A model generated the notes under the pieces. That model was not told the DNA's origin, did no database searches, and saw only the letters and a list, made by a program, of their open reading frames with translations. The translations under genes were made by a program, and so were the position numbers. This document shows positions 47,640 to 60,059 of a stretch of 64,000 bases of DNA, piece after piece. Position 1 is the first letter of the stretch; every line of letters begins with the position of its first letter. The DNA comes from Ophthalmolycus amberensis (taxonomy: Eukaryota; Chordata; Actinopteri; Perciformes; Zoarcidae): contig JAFEUB010001038.1 in the NCBI GenBank assembly GCA_024529925.1, positions 1,861,001 through 1,925,000 on the forward strand, in the 5' to 3' direction.

Positions 47640-48010
47640 CAATTACACTATCAAACTGAAAAGATAAAATGCTCTAATATTTACTTGCCAGTTTCAGCTG
47701 CTCGGCCGAAAGAGTGTGGGGGGGGGGGGGGGTGTCGCTCTCCCAGCAACTAATTACTTAAGCAGTTGTCAAAGGTTTGAAGCTCGCTCTTGAATTCCAA
47801 TGAACACCGTCCATGGACAGCGGTGGTTTTGCATATATTATGAATATTTCAGCTTCCCCCAGTAACCTTGGTGTCGTTTGGCAGATAGGGGCTGGCAGAG
47901 AGCCATTTAAAAGCTTCTCTGTTGCAGAAGGGAGGAGACAGGGTATTAAGCTTTATCTATACTTGACATTTCCAAGCATTTGTAATTAATTCATATAGAA
48001 AATCTTTCCC
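47640..48010. promoter_or_regulatory. Candidate conserved non-coding block
   Basis: Apart from a G run near 47719-47732, the sequence is unique, with gtcaaaggtttgaag, ttttgcatatattatgaata and gagccatttaaaagc words. Low-confidence enhancer call. Confidence 0.3.
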
Positions 48011-49478
48011 CTTCTTTCTTTCTAAATGACTGGCTCCGACCGGTCCAAAAGGTAACCGCTATTGTTTCCGTGAAAGGACACCGGACACGAACCAAAGCGA
48101 TGAAACTCACGTATGAAAATACACACCGAAAAAAAATCAAGGTAAGAGCTCACGCGCAGCCAGGCCCTGAATACAATCACAGAGGTTCGGGTGTGACTAA
48201 AGACTAAAGATGCATGTGTAAATGTTAAGAAGTGTGAAAGCGCAGCCAGATGGACCGAACTATAGTCCGTCTGCGTGTCACAACTCCTGGCAGGGAGCCA
48301 AAAACACGTGCACATAAGGAAAAAACACCAGAAGTTAATCCTTCAATATAATAGGTGTTTAAGTGAAGTACAGTACTCTCTACATTTGAAAAACTCTACA
48401 TACACCCACGATAAATATATGCACATTGTGTGTTTTTGTTCTGCCCTTCCTTCCCTGCTTCACTGACAAAGATGAATATATTATTATTATTTCTGTTTGG
48501 GTTGGTGAACACAAAAGGCGTGCATCAAATTCTTGAACGCGAGTCAGACCTTCAGATTGCCTGAACAAATTGGCTTTGCATAGAATATTTGTGCCGTCCA
48601 CCAGGAACCGCTTGCATCAACCTTAAGATGATAATAGCAGGCATCTGGAAAAGCACGTCTTTAACGTTCCACGATAACTTCTTCATGAAATACAGAATGA
48701 GTTCAATATTTGGATGAATATGGTGCTTTGCTTACTTGCAGAGAACGTCCTTGCACACCTACCTTGTTTGGTTTGGACTTTCAGACTTTCTAGTTTGATC
48801 CGGACCAAAATTCCAGGTGTGAAACCTTCTGAACAAGCCTCTCTATCTGCGATAGCTGCTTAGCTTGTTGGCAGAACATGTACCCAGCAGCAGAACTGCT
48901 TGGACTATATTGCAAAAAGTTCTCTATTTAGTAAATGAAAGTACATCAAAATGCTCTCGCTTTGGTGATAAATACCGTATCCTCAGTTGTCCCTGATGGA
49001 GGGTTATCTTTTCAGTAGCTCTGATAGAAGCTCAGCCTCTTTCCTGGAGGTGATGTCAATCCACTGAGAGGACCACGCAAGGCTTCAATCTGCGGCCGTG
49101 CCTCATCTAAAGCCCAACCCATCCACACACCATTGTGTCCATTTTCTAAAAGAGTGAGGGAGTTAGAGCAGCATGGGGGTAGCGAGTGTATGTGTGTGTG
49201 TGGAGAGTGTGCCTGTCCAGGAGGTTGCCAACTGGCATTAGGGGAATGTGAATCAGCGTAGGGACCACCACGGTGGTATCCAGTGGTGTTGTGAGTGTGC
49301 CCCCCCACCCCTGTGTTCTCTTTCACAACCCCCCCCCCCCTACCCAATCCTTGTCCCTTGTTTCTGCCTCCAGCTTTAGCACTTCCTAGTTTTGTTCTGC
49401 CTGAGCGCAGCCCTGCTCTCTCTCCAATTTAGTGAGTGGCAGGGAAGATGCAGTCTGACACCATACTGATTCAGTGAA

Positions 49479-49505
49479 GTGTGTGTGTGTGTGTGTGTGT
49501 GTGTG
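49479..49505. repeat. (GT)13 microsatellite
   Basis: Pure GT run. A poly-C run lies at about 49329-49339. Confidence 0.9.
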
Positions 49506-49892
49506 AGCCATTATGTGTGGGTTAATGGTAGAGGGAACAAACTGCAAAGCGCGAGAGAGAGGAATGAAATGAAGATGTAAATAAGGTGTACGCGTGTGAG
49601 GGAGAATAGGGCGCATTAGCAGCTGAACAATATCTTGATTTCCCCTCTGTAGTCTTATTAAAATGATCGGCAACTGTTGCCACATAACCTGCGCGTGTCT
49701 CTCCTAATTAATAACCCATTCATGCGAGAGAAAAGAAGACAAAAAGGGCCTTTAAAAAAAAAAAGGATCAAATCGTAGCTTTTATCTACTGCGATGCGAT
49801 ATCTCTAAATCCTATCTTTTCATAGTGAAGACTTGTGTTTGCACAAGGGCTGCTTCCATGTGAAGCCTGTATGAGTAGAAAGCTATAGTGCT

Positions 49893-50222
49893 CTATAAGA
49901 AGGCCAGCTCCCAGTCTTCAGGGTGCCATCCTGTGGCAACATCAGAAGAAATGTCAAAGATTTTGAAGGCTTGGTTAAATACAACTGGATTTCTTTGCCT
50001 TAAACCTTCAATGACATTTTTGGCTGTCGGAAAGGTCAGCGTGCAGCTCCTGTGAAATGCTAGCTCTTTTGGGGTGAACTTCAATACAGGATGATAAATC
50101 CCTCTCTCTATTTTTTCCCCTCCATACTTCCAGCCCTGGCCTTCCCACAATAGCCCGTCAACAAGTAAAATATACATGGCTTGATGGATATTTCTGTGAT
50201 AAATCCCTTCTACCTGAAGCAA
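49893..50222 (-). other. Unassigned open frame (about 109 codons, no ATG at its 5' end)
   Basis: A minus-strand frame runs from TTG at 50222 to TAG at 49893, ending GWHPEDWELAFL. It is not low-complexity and is long for AT-rich DNA. The 5' end follows gcttcag, which could be a splice acceptor, but the tract before it is not pyrimidine-rich. No homologue is recognised. It could be a chance frame, a relic of a mobile element or a retrocopy, or an exon of an unknown transcript. Confidence 0.2.
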
Positions 50223-50224
50223 TT

Positions 50225-50920
50225 ACGATGTTTTTTTTTGATGAACTCCACCACACAACTATACAACTGAGATATTGATGTCTACAAAGTGATTAAAAAT
50301 AATAGTTAAAGCCAAGTTTTTTAATGAATTGCATTTATCTTCAGAATAATGAATGTTTCTCATCTGTGACGGTCAGGGCAGTGTCTATTCATCAAAGTTG
50401 TTCCTTCATTGGTTATGAAACCAGCTTGAGCTGTGCCAAAAAAGATCTACAAATAAGATTCTTTTAAAGTTAATTTACAGGTGAATTCTGAAGGATTTCA
50501 GCATTAACATTTCACCCCAATTTACAGTTTGGTATCCTCTTAATAATCATGTTAAAGAATGTGTCACAATTGACTGGAGGCTCGGGGCAGGATCCTTTTT
50601 CTATGCACTTTGGATGAAAATCATACCGAGGCTAGTGTATGTGCAAAGATGGTATGCTTGTGAAAACTTCAAAATATGGTCCTTTGATGAAAAACAAAAA
50701 CTGTTTACGAAACCACATGTCATGGGCTTCCTCAGCAGATTAGTTGCTCAGTTCTCATGGTGGATGGTTATGGAAAACAACCACCAGGTCAGGCAGTAAC
50801 CTTTTACTACAATTTAAAAAATTCAGTAATTACAATAAGTAATGCCTTTTGCTGGAGGTGAGCAGTGACGAGTATGGTCTCAAGTGACGTTAAAGCTGTC
50901 TTATTTTGCTGTGCCATCCC
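50225..50920. other. Unique AT-rich flank, no gene
   Basis: Repeat-free sequence. A 61-codon frame at 50614-50799 on the plus strand (MKIIPRLVYVQRWYACENF...) has no known domain. Confidence 0.3.
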
Positions 50921-50929
50921 AACTGGCTG

Positions 50930-51045
50930 ACTTAACGTTAGCAAACTGGCTAAACGTTAGCAAACTGGTTTAACGGCACAAACCGGTTTTAATTGTAGCG
51001 AGCTGGTTGAACGTTAACAAGCTGATTATACATTAGAAAGCCCGC
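50930..51045. repeat. Degenerate ~20-bp tandem repeat
   Basis: acgttagcaaactggctaa, acgttagcaaactggttta, and diverged versions (agcgagctggttga, acgttaacaagctgatta) follow each other with a period of roughly 20 bp. Confidence 0.6.
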
Positions 51046-51916
51046 CCTCCTGTAATTAAAGTTGCCTTTCAACATGTCACAGAATGGAAAGCACAAGTGC
51101 AAATAAAGGCCTCTTGAATAAGTCAGGCCCCTTGTTTTGTGCCTACTAGCTTACTGTCATGCTGTGTTGGCTTACTGGGACACTTGAATAGGCTAACAAA
51201 GTCAACATTCATGTTCTTTGTAACACCTGTGTTTTTTCCTACAGTGGCTGCTGTCAAAAAGACCTATTATGTTGTGTCTTCTGAGCAGACTTGCTAACGA
51301 TAGCAAGCTAACTTACCAGGTTTGATTAGCAGATTTAGCTAATTGTTGGAGGGCGCACGCAGCTTTACTGTGTCTTAATAGCTGTGTGCTAATCACCAGG
51401 ACTAAGCTAGCTAGAAATTCATCATTACGTTTACAATAAATTTGTATTTTTCAAGTAACTTGCCCCACACTGCTGTTACATGGCCAGAATTCCATTAGTA
51501 ATGTGATAACATCTAGAGACCATCTCCATTATAGGTGAGCAAACTTCGCCCACTGAGGAAGGCCATGAAATGCGGTTAAAAGCTTCGGGTAGTAAGTTTG
51601 ACATTGTGTTGAGCACATTAACAAGAAAACTAGTCCGTCTGGGGTAAAAAAAAGTCTACCGTATTGGAGTAACGCCAGTACAAGAGGAACTCTAACTTAT
51701 TTACCTTCCACTTCTGCGTGAATAAACACATTATTGGTGAAAGAGCAGCATTGTGGTGCTTTCCGCAAAGATGTAATTAAAATATTGATCATACAGCCAG
51801 GCATTGGTTTACAGTCACTTTTCATTAGTTGCAGTTGTTTTCACTGCTGTGACTGCAGTCCCTGAGTCACTTACACTGAAAAAGAACATTACCCCAGTAT
51901 TGTAAACGACAACCTG

Positions 51917-52638
51917 CTCTCACAGAAATGACCACAACCTGTTAGCAGCCCATTAAGTGGTGGTGGCACGTAATTTGTTAAAATTACAAGTCAGCAACAC
52001 AAAAGCAATGCCAATGGAATGTCAATTAGGGTCCTTGGTCGTGGTAGACAAAATTAAATGCGTCCACGTGAATCTCCCAATGGCCAGAGTTAGTACAGCA
52101 GTATCAACAGTGAGAAAGACTACTCACAGTGGGGCAGGATGGGAGGCGGACATGTCAAACAAATACAGGACTTTCAACCAAGTATACCAGTGTCCGAGTC
52201 GGGAGTTCAGTCCCTAAATGCTATTAAATTACTATGAAATTACGTTATTGACGTAAACCTTACTGATTAGTTTTGTTACCTAAACTTAAGTATACATATT
52301 TATTGAAGTTTTTCTAACCCTACCCCGTTATTTGTTGCCTAAACCGAATTTTACGTACCTAATTTAAGTCCAATGATGACGTTTTTCCTAAACCTGAGTG
52401 TTTTTGTTGCGTAAACCTAAATATATGAATTTATTTTAAGCCCAACCATGATGTTTTTCCGAAACCCAATGGAGTGGCTTTGTCGCCTAAACCAACTGTA
52501 CATTTTGTCGCCTATTGACCTAACGTTCGCTTTGTTGCCTGTACCGTTAAATTGATTCCATGGTGCCGTCGAGTAACTTTAACACAATTCGTGCCACCAC
52601 GTAAAGCTGTCGTGGTCCTTTCACATGTTTCTGTGAGA
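51917..52638. mobile_element. Fold-back / MITE-like element (~0.72 kb)
   Basis: tctcacagaaa at 51918-51928 is the exact inverted complement of 52628-52638. The inner arms (51955-51987 and 52573-52604) also pair, both carrying a gtggtggcacg...tgttaaa-ttac core. The interior has degenerate direct repeats of a cctaaacc / gtttttgttgcc word (52250-52520), a phrase common in fish repeats. No transposase is encoded, and the 86-codon frame at 51957-52217 is treated as incidental. Confidence 0.7.
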
Positions 52639-53189
52639 TCGCGTTGGTAAACAGTCAGCACAGGGCAAACCACAAGCAGGGTATTACATTGAAACATAAT
52701 GATGTTACAGTGCTTGAGGATGTTGCATTTGTTGTGCAGTAAGAGGTAAATGTGCCACAGATACAAGTAATCAAGCTTACAACTTCAGTCATATTTTGTA
52801 GCTCAACTGTCCGGCTGTAATTCTACCCCTGGCTTTACCAGAGGATGTTGCACTCCACCATCCACAGTGATGCACAATTACTCCTTCAATATGATGCCAC
52901 ACAAAGACGATTTGGAGAGATGGAGAATCTGATGAAAGGCATTGAACAGGAATTAAATCATGTTTTCCACACCATAGGTTTAGAAAATGGTGCTTGAGAC
53001 ACTGCAGAGCCCAGCGGTGGATTCCAATCTGTGGGCTGAAATTGGAAATGAACAGCGGCGCCGTCTCCATTCTGACAGCCTCGTGTCAATAAAAGTCAGT
53101 TTCCCTCCATTGCTTCTCATCGCTGACCACAAAGGGACTTTTGTCAGCTACAGTCAGAGCGCCGGACGGCTAATATTGTGCTAACGTGC

Positions 53190-54130
53190 AGCAAATGGTG
53201 ATTGCATTTACGGCCCTCGTACGATTTTAACGATTAATCCGAACACACATGTAGACAGCAAGCGGCACAAAGAGGAAAACAACGTCTTTAAAAACCTCCA
53301 CCTGTGCCCGTTACTGCCATATTATACAGCAGTGAATTGGTCGTTCTCTGCAGTCAGAGTGAACAGCACCCACCAGCTCCCTGCACTAGGGGAGATCATA
53401 TAACGTGATTTATGGTTCTGGAGTGAATTATGGAAACACTGACCTTCCCTTTACATCCCATCAAACAGATAACTGGCCAGTAAGTTGCTGTTATGATAGG
53501 AGGAGGGAGAAGAACACTGTCATGCCTGTTTACATGTTCTGATGTAGGCGAACGGCAAATAGGTACAAGATTCATATCAGACGCTTCCTTTGATATATGA
53601 ATAAAAGTCAAAAATGTGGCTGTGGTGAAACTGTTTTACTTTTATCATGAGCAACCATTTGCAGCAACGCCGCCAGCTCCGGCCTTGGTCTTACAAAATG
53701 CCATTAAAGGTGGTATATCACATTTTTTTCTTTTCCAACAGAATGTCATGACAATACCATCTCTGCGATTTTATTTTTTATTTTGAAAAAAGAAAAAAGA
53801 AACCTTCATGTTCCCCACCTTTGTTTGCACTACTCATTTGCATATCAAAGAAATCCCATCGGGACCTGCTTTGCATATTTACATCTGATTAGTAACTTTA
53901 AATGAACATGTCAAAAATGGTCGAGTTTTCTTTTTTGAATGTGCGAGGACTACCTGGCTTGTATAATTAGTGCCAGCACATGTAACATAGCCAGGAAACA
54001 AAACAAGCTGATTTCAAACAACACAAGAGGCACCTTTTATATTGCCTTTCATTAGGCGTACTCAAATATTCCTGTCTCACCTTGGACCTCAAAGCTTGCT
54101 AAATGATAACTCCCTTCGAATGATAAAGAC
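53190..54130. promoter_or_regulatory. Candidate conserved non-coding region with octamer motif
   Basis: Repeat-free AT-rich sequence. It holds ATTTGCAT (53836-53843), the POU/octamer motif, and a one-mismatch partner CTTTGCAT at about 53869-53876, plus gattagtaactttaaatg. Regulatory role inferred. Confidence 0.3.
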
Positions 54131-54549
54131 AAAAATATGTACTGTATGTTTGTGGTAATATTTCTTTGCAATGACATTAGGTCTTGTAAATCCTATCAGT
54201 TCGCTTCTGATGGGAATATTTTTAGATGTACGGAGGAAGAGTTTGAAAAGAGAACGCTCGGGTTCAGGGTCAGTTAGTTCTGTGACAAAAACAATCTGTC
54301 TGCTTACCGTCATATAGTTCAAAGTCACAATAGGGTAAAGTGATATTCTGTCTTCCTACCTGACAGCAGAGTATGTCTCAATGCTGACATGTTATTTTCT
54401 CTCATTCTAGAGACCAAGAAGTGAGATCTGAAACCAAATTTAAACATTTTATTTTGCCTGTGTTTTGTCACATGCGGGTGGGATAGGGGGGCCAGACTCA
54501 AGGGCCCGTGCGTTCTTATTTCCACCAAGTTGACATGTTTGACGCCTTG

Positions 54550-54551
<2 letters not shown>

Positions 54552-54580
<29 letters not shown>

Positions 54581-54581
54581 T
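54552..54581. repeat. (TG)15 microsatellite
   Basis: Pure TG run. Confidence 0.9.
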
Positions 54582-55715
54582 GCGGCGTGTCGAGAAAATT
54601 GAAACCAAACTTTTTCCGTGCTGAAACTTCTGGAAGGATGAGCTCTCCTGCAGGCCACAGCGTGCACACAGGGAGCCTTTTTAAAGAATGAACTAACTGT
54701 GTGATTATTAATTGGATTCTATTTTGATTCAGTATTCCACGCTGCATATCGTCACGGGTCCTCGGTGGGATTGTGCCTGCGTAGCGGTGTGTTGGGGGGG
54801 CAGCAGTCAGCACGGCTCGCTACCCCGCATATCGGCATACCAATGAGTGGGGTGAAGAAGGCACGGCTCCTCGCGGAGACACCGTTCCTTCGGCAGACCC
54901 CGATCCGCCGAGTCTCCACGGACCTATTTCCAAAAGCTGCTCCTAATGTGGGCCTGTGTCAATCACCCCCACAGACAGCCCCCCCCCCTCCCCTCTCCTG
55001 TCCATATGAAATAGTCATACATTAGGAACCAGGGGAGAGCACCTCTCTGTCTGGGAGTCCTCATGTATTCTAATGCAATTCAAAAGCTATGGGTAGTTAA
55101 AGTGAGAGTTTCTGGTCGTTGCGCCCGCTCGCTGGAAGCGCTTCCGTCTCTTTTCGGCTTTCAAAGAGTCCAATTTTTTCCGACATGTGAGCATTTCGGC
55201 TGTCTTTTGTCTCCGTTTGTTTGTTTATGAAGAGTCCTACTGTGCCGGGGAAGGAGAGGATTTAACAGAGGAAGCGCCCGTTCTGTCAGCGAGTGGACGG
55301 GGGCTCGATATCGGATGTCGCCGTGACATGTTTTACGTGACAACATCATTTGACAGCTCTGACACTCCATAGACAAACACCTTCAAAAGAGTCGACAGTA
55401 TACCCGCTCCAAAAATATAGGGATGCCTTTCTGCTGCCAAATGTACACCAAGTTGATGGGCTTACGTTTTTTTTTATTAAACAGAGTTAGGGCTTGGGGT
55501 GTGTTTCAAACATCGGGGTTACATTTAGCAGATACGTCTTCAACACACGACTTAATGAGGCTTGACTGACAAGCACAATCTTGGTTGTAGTTGATAAAAA
55601 ACGTAAAAGGTGTTGGAAAGGAATGGAGACAATTACTTTTCCTGTTTTTCATCCTTATCGAGTGTTACAATTTTGTTGCAAATTTAAAAGTTGATGCAGG
55701 CATTTTTTGTCTTGT

Positions 55716-55741
55716 ATAGGGTTAGGGTTAGCTAACCCTAT
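55716..55741. repeat. Short TTAGGG-type inverted repeat
   Basis: atagggtta (55716-55724) and taaccctat (55733-55741) are exact inverted copies around a ggttagc-type centre containing two TTAGGG units. Too short for a telomeric array. Confidence 0.7.
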
Positions 55742-55779
55742 CTTATGCAAAAACAAATACAAGCTAAGTTGAAAGTGTC

Positions 55780-55850
55780 GCTGTAAGGAAGGGACTGTAT
55801 AAAAATGATTCGGGTGAGGGGGGTGTAGAAAGAGGAAAGGTTATGGTTCT
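55780..55850 (+). repeat. Dispersed repeat copy 1 (AAGGGACTGTA...AAAATGATT)
   Basis: taaggaagggactgtataaa, aatgattcgggtgagggg and agaaagaggaaagg match a second copy at 57770-57820 in the same orientation. Confidence 0.6.
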
Positions 55851-55989
55851 TTTTAAAGTGTCTTATTTTTTTCTCACCCCAGATTTTAAATTTGATTAAG
55901 TGGTAACAATGTCAGACAATCTCACTAAGCAAGATTAAAATGATGATGAGCTAACATTACAACAATGACAACCTCAGGGTGTGGTTTGA

Positions 55990-57590
55990 TCACAATTTGA
56001 TTGACGGGGCTACTTAAGCAAACAACCCGACAACCGCCACAACGTTATTGATTCAAAAACATTTTTTAAAATCCTGATTCGTGGTCAGTAATGTGTGACG
56101 TCGCCTTTTTCTGAGCCCCGTCCGTTTAAAATCGTTGAGCAGACAAACAAAAAAATGCATCAAACCTTAGCAAAGCTGTTCTAATTTTGACACAAAACAA
56201 AACTGTGTTCATGTGGTATTCCATCACTTATAACAAGAAGTTGATTGAAACATTTTAAAAATTCGGGACCTTCAAACGAGTTGTACCAATTCATCAAGTG
56301 GAGGGTCCATTGAATATTTTAGTAAAGCTATTGTGTGAAACTTCCCATACTCCCCACATCAAACCATTTTCGTACAGTCACTAAATGTCTAAAAACGTGA
56401 TTGAAATGTATTGTGTTATACTATTGTCAGCTCAGGATTCATGGGACCGCTAGTTAAATGGCTAAAACGGGAACGCGTGATGGTTAAATCTACTAAAGTG
56501 AAGAGGATCATCCATTCTTTATTCTAATGACTCCTGATTTATTGCAGCCTGGGATCTTATCGGTCCTCAACTAACACATTATCCCACCGGCAGGAGTCGG
56601 ACTGCGGTGCCACGGAGGCAGCCGCCGCTAAGTTCCCCCCGCGACCGAGGATCCAATCTCCTCTGGGGTCAGAGTACATCGGGCTTTCCGCGGCCCGGTC
56701 CAATAGCACCATGCTTGGCTGAGTGCAGCCCACGCTGGGCCGGAGGTACAGTGGAAAGTCCACGGGACGTGAGGTAGGATGAGTAAACCACAGGGATCTG
56801 AGTGGATTTACTCTCCTGCCAGCATCCTTTTTGGTTGGTAGTGGACCTATTGTGCTGCCTCAATACGTTAGAAGCAACACAGACATAAAGAGGGACTCGG
56901 GGAGGGACAGCAAATAAAGGCAGGCAGAGGATGGAGCTTCGAGATGGAACGTAACAAGGACACTTTTATTCATTCATTTATTTATTGAAAATGGTCTCTC
57001 CATCATTTCATTATAAAATTAAGCCCGGGTAGAAAAACAAGAGCTGAAGGCCATCAGCCTATAAAATGATCACTTAAGATAGTTTTTGGTTCATGTTTAC
57101 TGAATACAACTTGTCTCTGCAGTTCATTTGAAAATCATTTGATAACCCAATTAATTGTGAAGAAGTCCGCAAATATAGAGAATGTGGGTTTCTTTAAAAA
57201 TAGATGAATTCAAGATAAATATTAAAGGCTATACCTTGAAGGACATCACTCTGCTCACGTCTAAAACGTAATTGGTGTGTTGATGTTAACTGTTCTGACC
57301 TGAAATGAAGTGCTTAAACAATGAAATAAAGCATCGCATTAGCGCTAGGAGACAAACCGTATGGAATTTTTGTTGGAATAAAAAAAGACGGGTCACGGGG
57401 AAGGTTAGAAAATGTTCTCTTTGAAGAAATCAGTTTGCAAAGTTGTTGCTTTGTGATGCCAAAACCTTAAATACCCACAGAGTGAGAGGAGCTGTGCAGC
57501 AGCAGCAGTAATGAACAATCCAGGCGGTTGTTGTTATCTTGACCTGTGTCGTCTCATTCAGAGTTACGCAATTCCTGTTCAATTCGGTGA
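55990..57590. other. Gene-less flank between two related repeat copies
   Basis: No coding gene found. 56560-56880 is GC-richer, and its small minus-strand frames lack any domain. 56970-57250 is AT-rich unique sequence. Confidence 0.3.
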
Positions 57591-57769
57591 GTTAGCTGAG
57601 ACGCGGTGTCCTTCCTCTGTGACATAAAATAGTAAAGACTCTGCGTGTACTTAATGAACCAGTTAAAGTTGGTATACAACGCACTGCTCTGTCAGTAGAT
57701 CTGAAAGTATGATCTCTTGTATTGTAGCCATTAACAAAACATGAAAACATCGCTGGTTTGTAAGTTAAA

Positions 57770-57820
57770 ATAAGGGACTGTACAAAAATGATTAGGGGGT
57801 CAGAAAAAAGGAAAACTTCC
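57770..57820 (+). repeat. Dispersed repeat copy 2
   Basis: aataagggactgtacaaaaa and atgattagggggtcagaaaa correspond to the segment at 55786-55845, about 2 kb away in direct orientation. Confidence 0.6.
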
Positions 57821-58369
57821 GTGCGCACTGTTCTTTGTTTGTCTAATATCTAATGTGTGAGTATTGTGAAAGTTACCATCTCATTACCATATCCTTAGTG
57901 TCCCGTTTAAACCATGCCTCTTCCAAATGTCAACTTTTCATTCGCCTAAAAAACAGCGTTTTCCGCCTCATGACAATGCAAAAAAAGAAGAAGTTACGGA
58001 GCCGGGAAATGAGCATAATATTTATTTTTTAAACTTCTAAAAAATATCTTGGATTAAAGTTATGAATTCATAAAATTTCTCATAATATTATCCCCTTCCT
58101 CTGGCACCGTCATTTTTTTAGATTGTCCAAAGGTCTTTAAATGCGTTATCATGCCACATGTGCTGAAAACATCAAAAGTGAAAGTTCTCACTATGCAGCA
58201 CAACGTTACAATATTATGAGTTATATGTATTTATATATCTTACGGTGCACATTTAAAATTCCCTATGCACCATAGGTTTTATGATTGAGTACCTATTCAA
58301 CACAGCATATCATTCTGAGATATTAGTTTTGAGTGTGATATTCTTTCTCCTTTTAGAATCAAACAAAGG

Positions 58370-58930
58370 GTCCATTAAAGTGTTGTAATAAAGCCAGAGA
58401 GGGCCTTGGTTTGGTCTTCCCAACCAAAAATCGTTTGCCTTCAGTCCCTATTGCTGCTTTAAAGTAAACTCTTTGCAATCGTGCACATTTTCCAGAAATC
58501 CAATTCATACACTGGGACCTTGAATCCCACTGGAGTCCTTTCTAAGCAGTATAGTTACTATACTGTTTAGCATGAAGCCCAATGGAGGAATTTATCATTA
58601 CTGTGTGAAGACTGATGGTATGTGTGCTTTTAAAATTAATGATGGAAGCACTCTGACTTTTAGTCCATCTAAAATTTTCATTAAATTTCATTATTCAGCT
58701 GTCTCTGTGGCCCTGAATTAATAAACTCCAGGTATCACACCATGAATTCATATTACATTTGAGACGGATAGAGCCAGGTATGCAGCCCATTTTTTTCTCC
58801 TTTACAATATCCTAAAAACATACAATTAAAGGTATATTCGAAGCACCTTCTTCCATGCGGAACTTTGGTTATTGCCTTGAAAATAGATTGTGAGGGCGAG
58901 TAAAGGCTGCCGCCTTGTAAGAGTGCTTCT
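58370..58930. promoter_or_regulatory. Candidate conserved non-coding region
   Basis: Long repeat-free, low-CpG stretch with aaaattaatgatggaagc, ttcattaaatttcattattc and gaattaataaactcc words. It is one of the most enhancer-like segments in the flank. Conservation untested. Confidence 0.35.
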
Positions 58931-58935
58931 TATAA

Positions 58936-58954
58936 ACACACACACACACACACA
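58936..58954. repeat. (CA)n microsatellite
   Basis: Short pure CA run. Confidence 0.8.
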
Positions 58955-59179
58955 TGCAGGTGCTATTTTTACAGATTCTCAAATCAATGGTTCTAACATA
59001 TATCACTCAATTGGCTGGAAAAACATCTCTATTCCCTGACACTGACAAATGAAGAGCACACGGTAAAGATTTTCCTTCAGCGGCTGAAAACCTGTAATTT
59101 CTTGGCGGCTACCAGCAAGCACTTATTCTCTTTTTTACCTGACTTTATTGTATATTTTCCCCGAGTACGCAGATGAGGT

Positions 59180-60050
59180 AGATGGAGGCGAGTAGAAAGA
59201 AAAGGTTATGGTTGAAGCGCCTTAAACTAACACAGCTTAGGCAGGAGTCAGACAAATTAATTCAAGATTTAACGTGTGCCAAATTGTTTCTGGCAGACAT
59301 CTGGGGCCACTTTGTGAAGAAAAAGACTTGCTGTTTACTGCTTACTGCTTTTATACATAAGACATCCGTATCATTACAAGGTTTTTTCCGAAGTTTCCTT
59401 TCATTTCGTAGCGCATTGTGCATAAAAAGCTGCCAGAATTCTAAAAGCATTGCACGGACAAAGTCTGTATATCTTGTCTGCGCAATCACGATTCCCCACA
59501 CGCAAAAAGCAGATTCTGAATAGCGGATTCCTGCTGTGTGTAGGGTTCATGTTTGTTTACCCTAAGTGAGACGGCACGGAGGTTAAAGCTACCTTTAGGC
59601 TTAATAAAGAGCTAAAGCTGGAAGGTGGCGTGAACACCTGTTAATAGCGCGGCCCTGACGGTTTTTTTTTCTTCTACAAACTCATGAAAATGGTATTTGA
59701 AAGCGGCAGCGCATCACTCTTCCTCTGAACCTTTCACCTTAAACTCAGAGCAGAGTAGGATGTAAAGTGTGCAGCGTAACAATGCAGAAGATAAGAAAGA
59801 ATGTTGTGAACCATATGCTTCTGAGAGAGAAGGTTCTGTTTCTGTGAGGAGGAGGGATGGAAAACCAGGTTCAGGTTGGGTCTGGGCCGTCACTGCTCAG
59901 GCCTGGTGAGAGGTAAACTCAGGTAAGAAAAGACCTTTCTCTCCTGTGTCTTCTTGACTTTCTCCATCTCTTTTGTTTTAATAAAAGAAATAATATATTA
60001 CTGGTGTTTACGAAGAAATAATCCACATGGCCACTGGCTTTTGGTTGTAC
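59180..60050. other. Gene-less flank
   Basis: Overlapping plus (59182-59523) and minus (59262-59501) frames have no domain signature. Nothing else recognised apart from a poly-T run near 59662. Confidence 0.3.
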
Positions 60051-60059
60051 TTCCATCTG

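Noticed and set aside
54325..54813. 162-codon minus-strand frame
   Set aside because: It runs through a (TG)n microsatellite (His-Thr run) and has no known protein features.
55716..55741. Interstitial telomere array
   Set aside because: Only about two TTAGGG units are present, too few to call a telomeric repeat.
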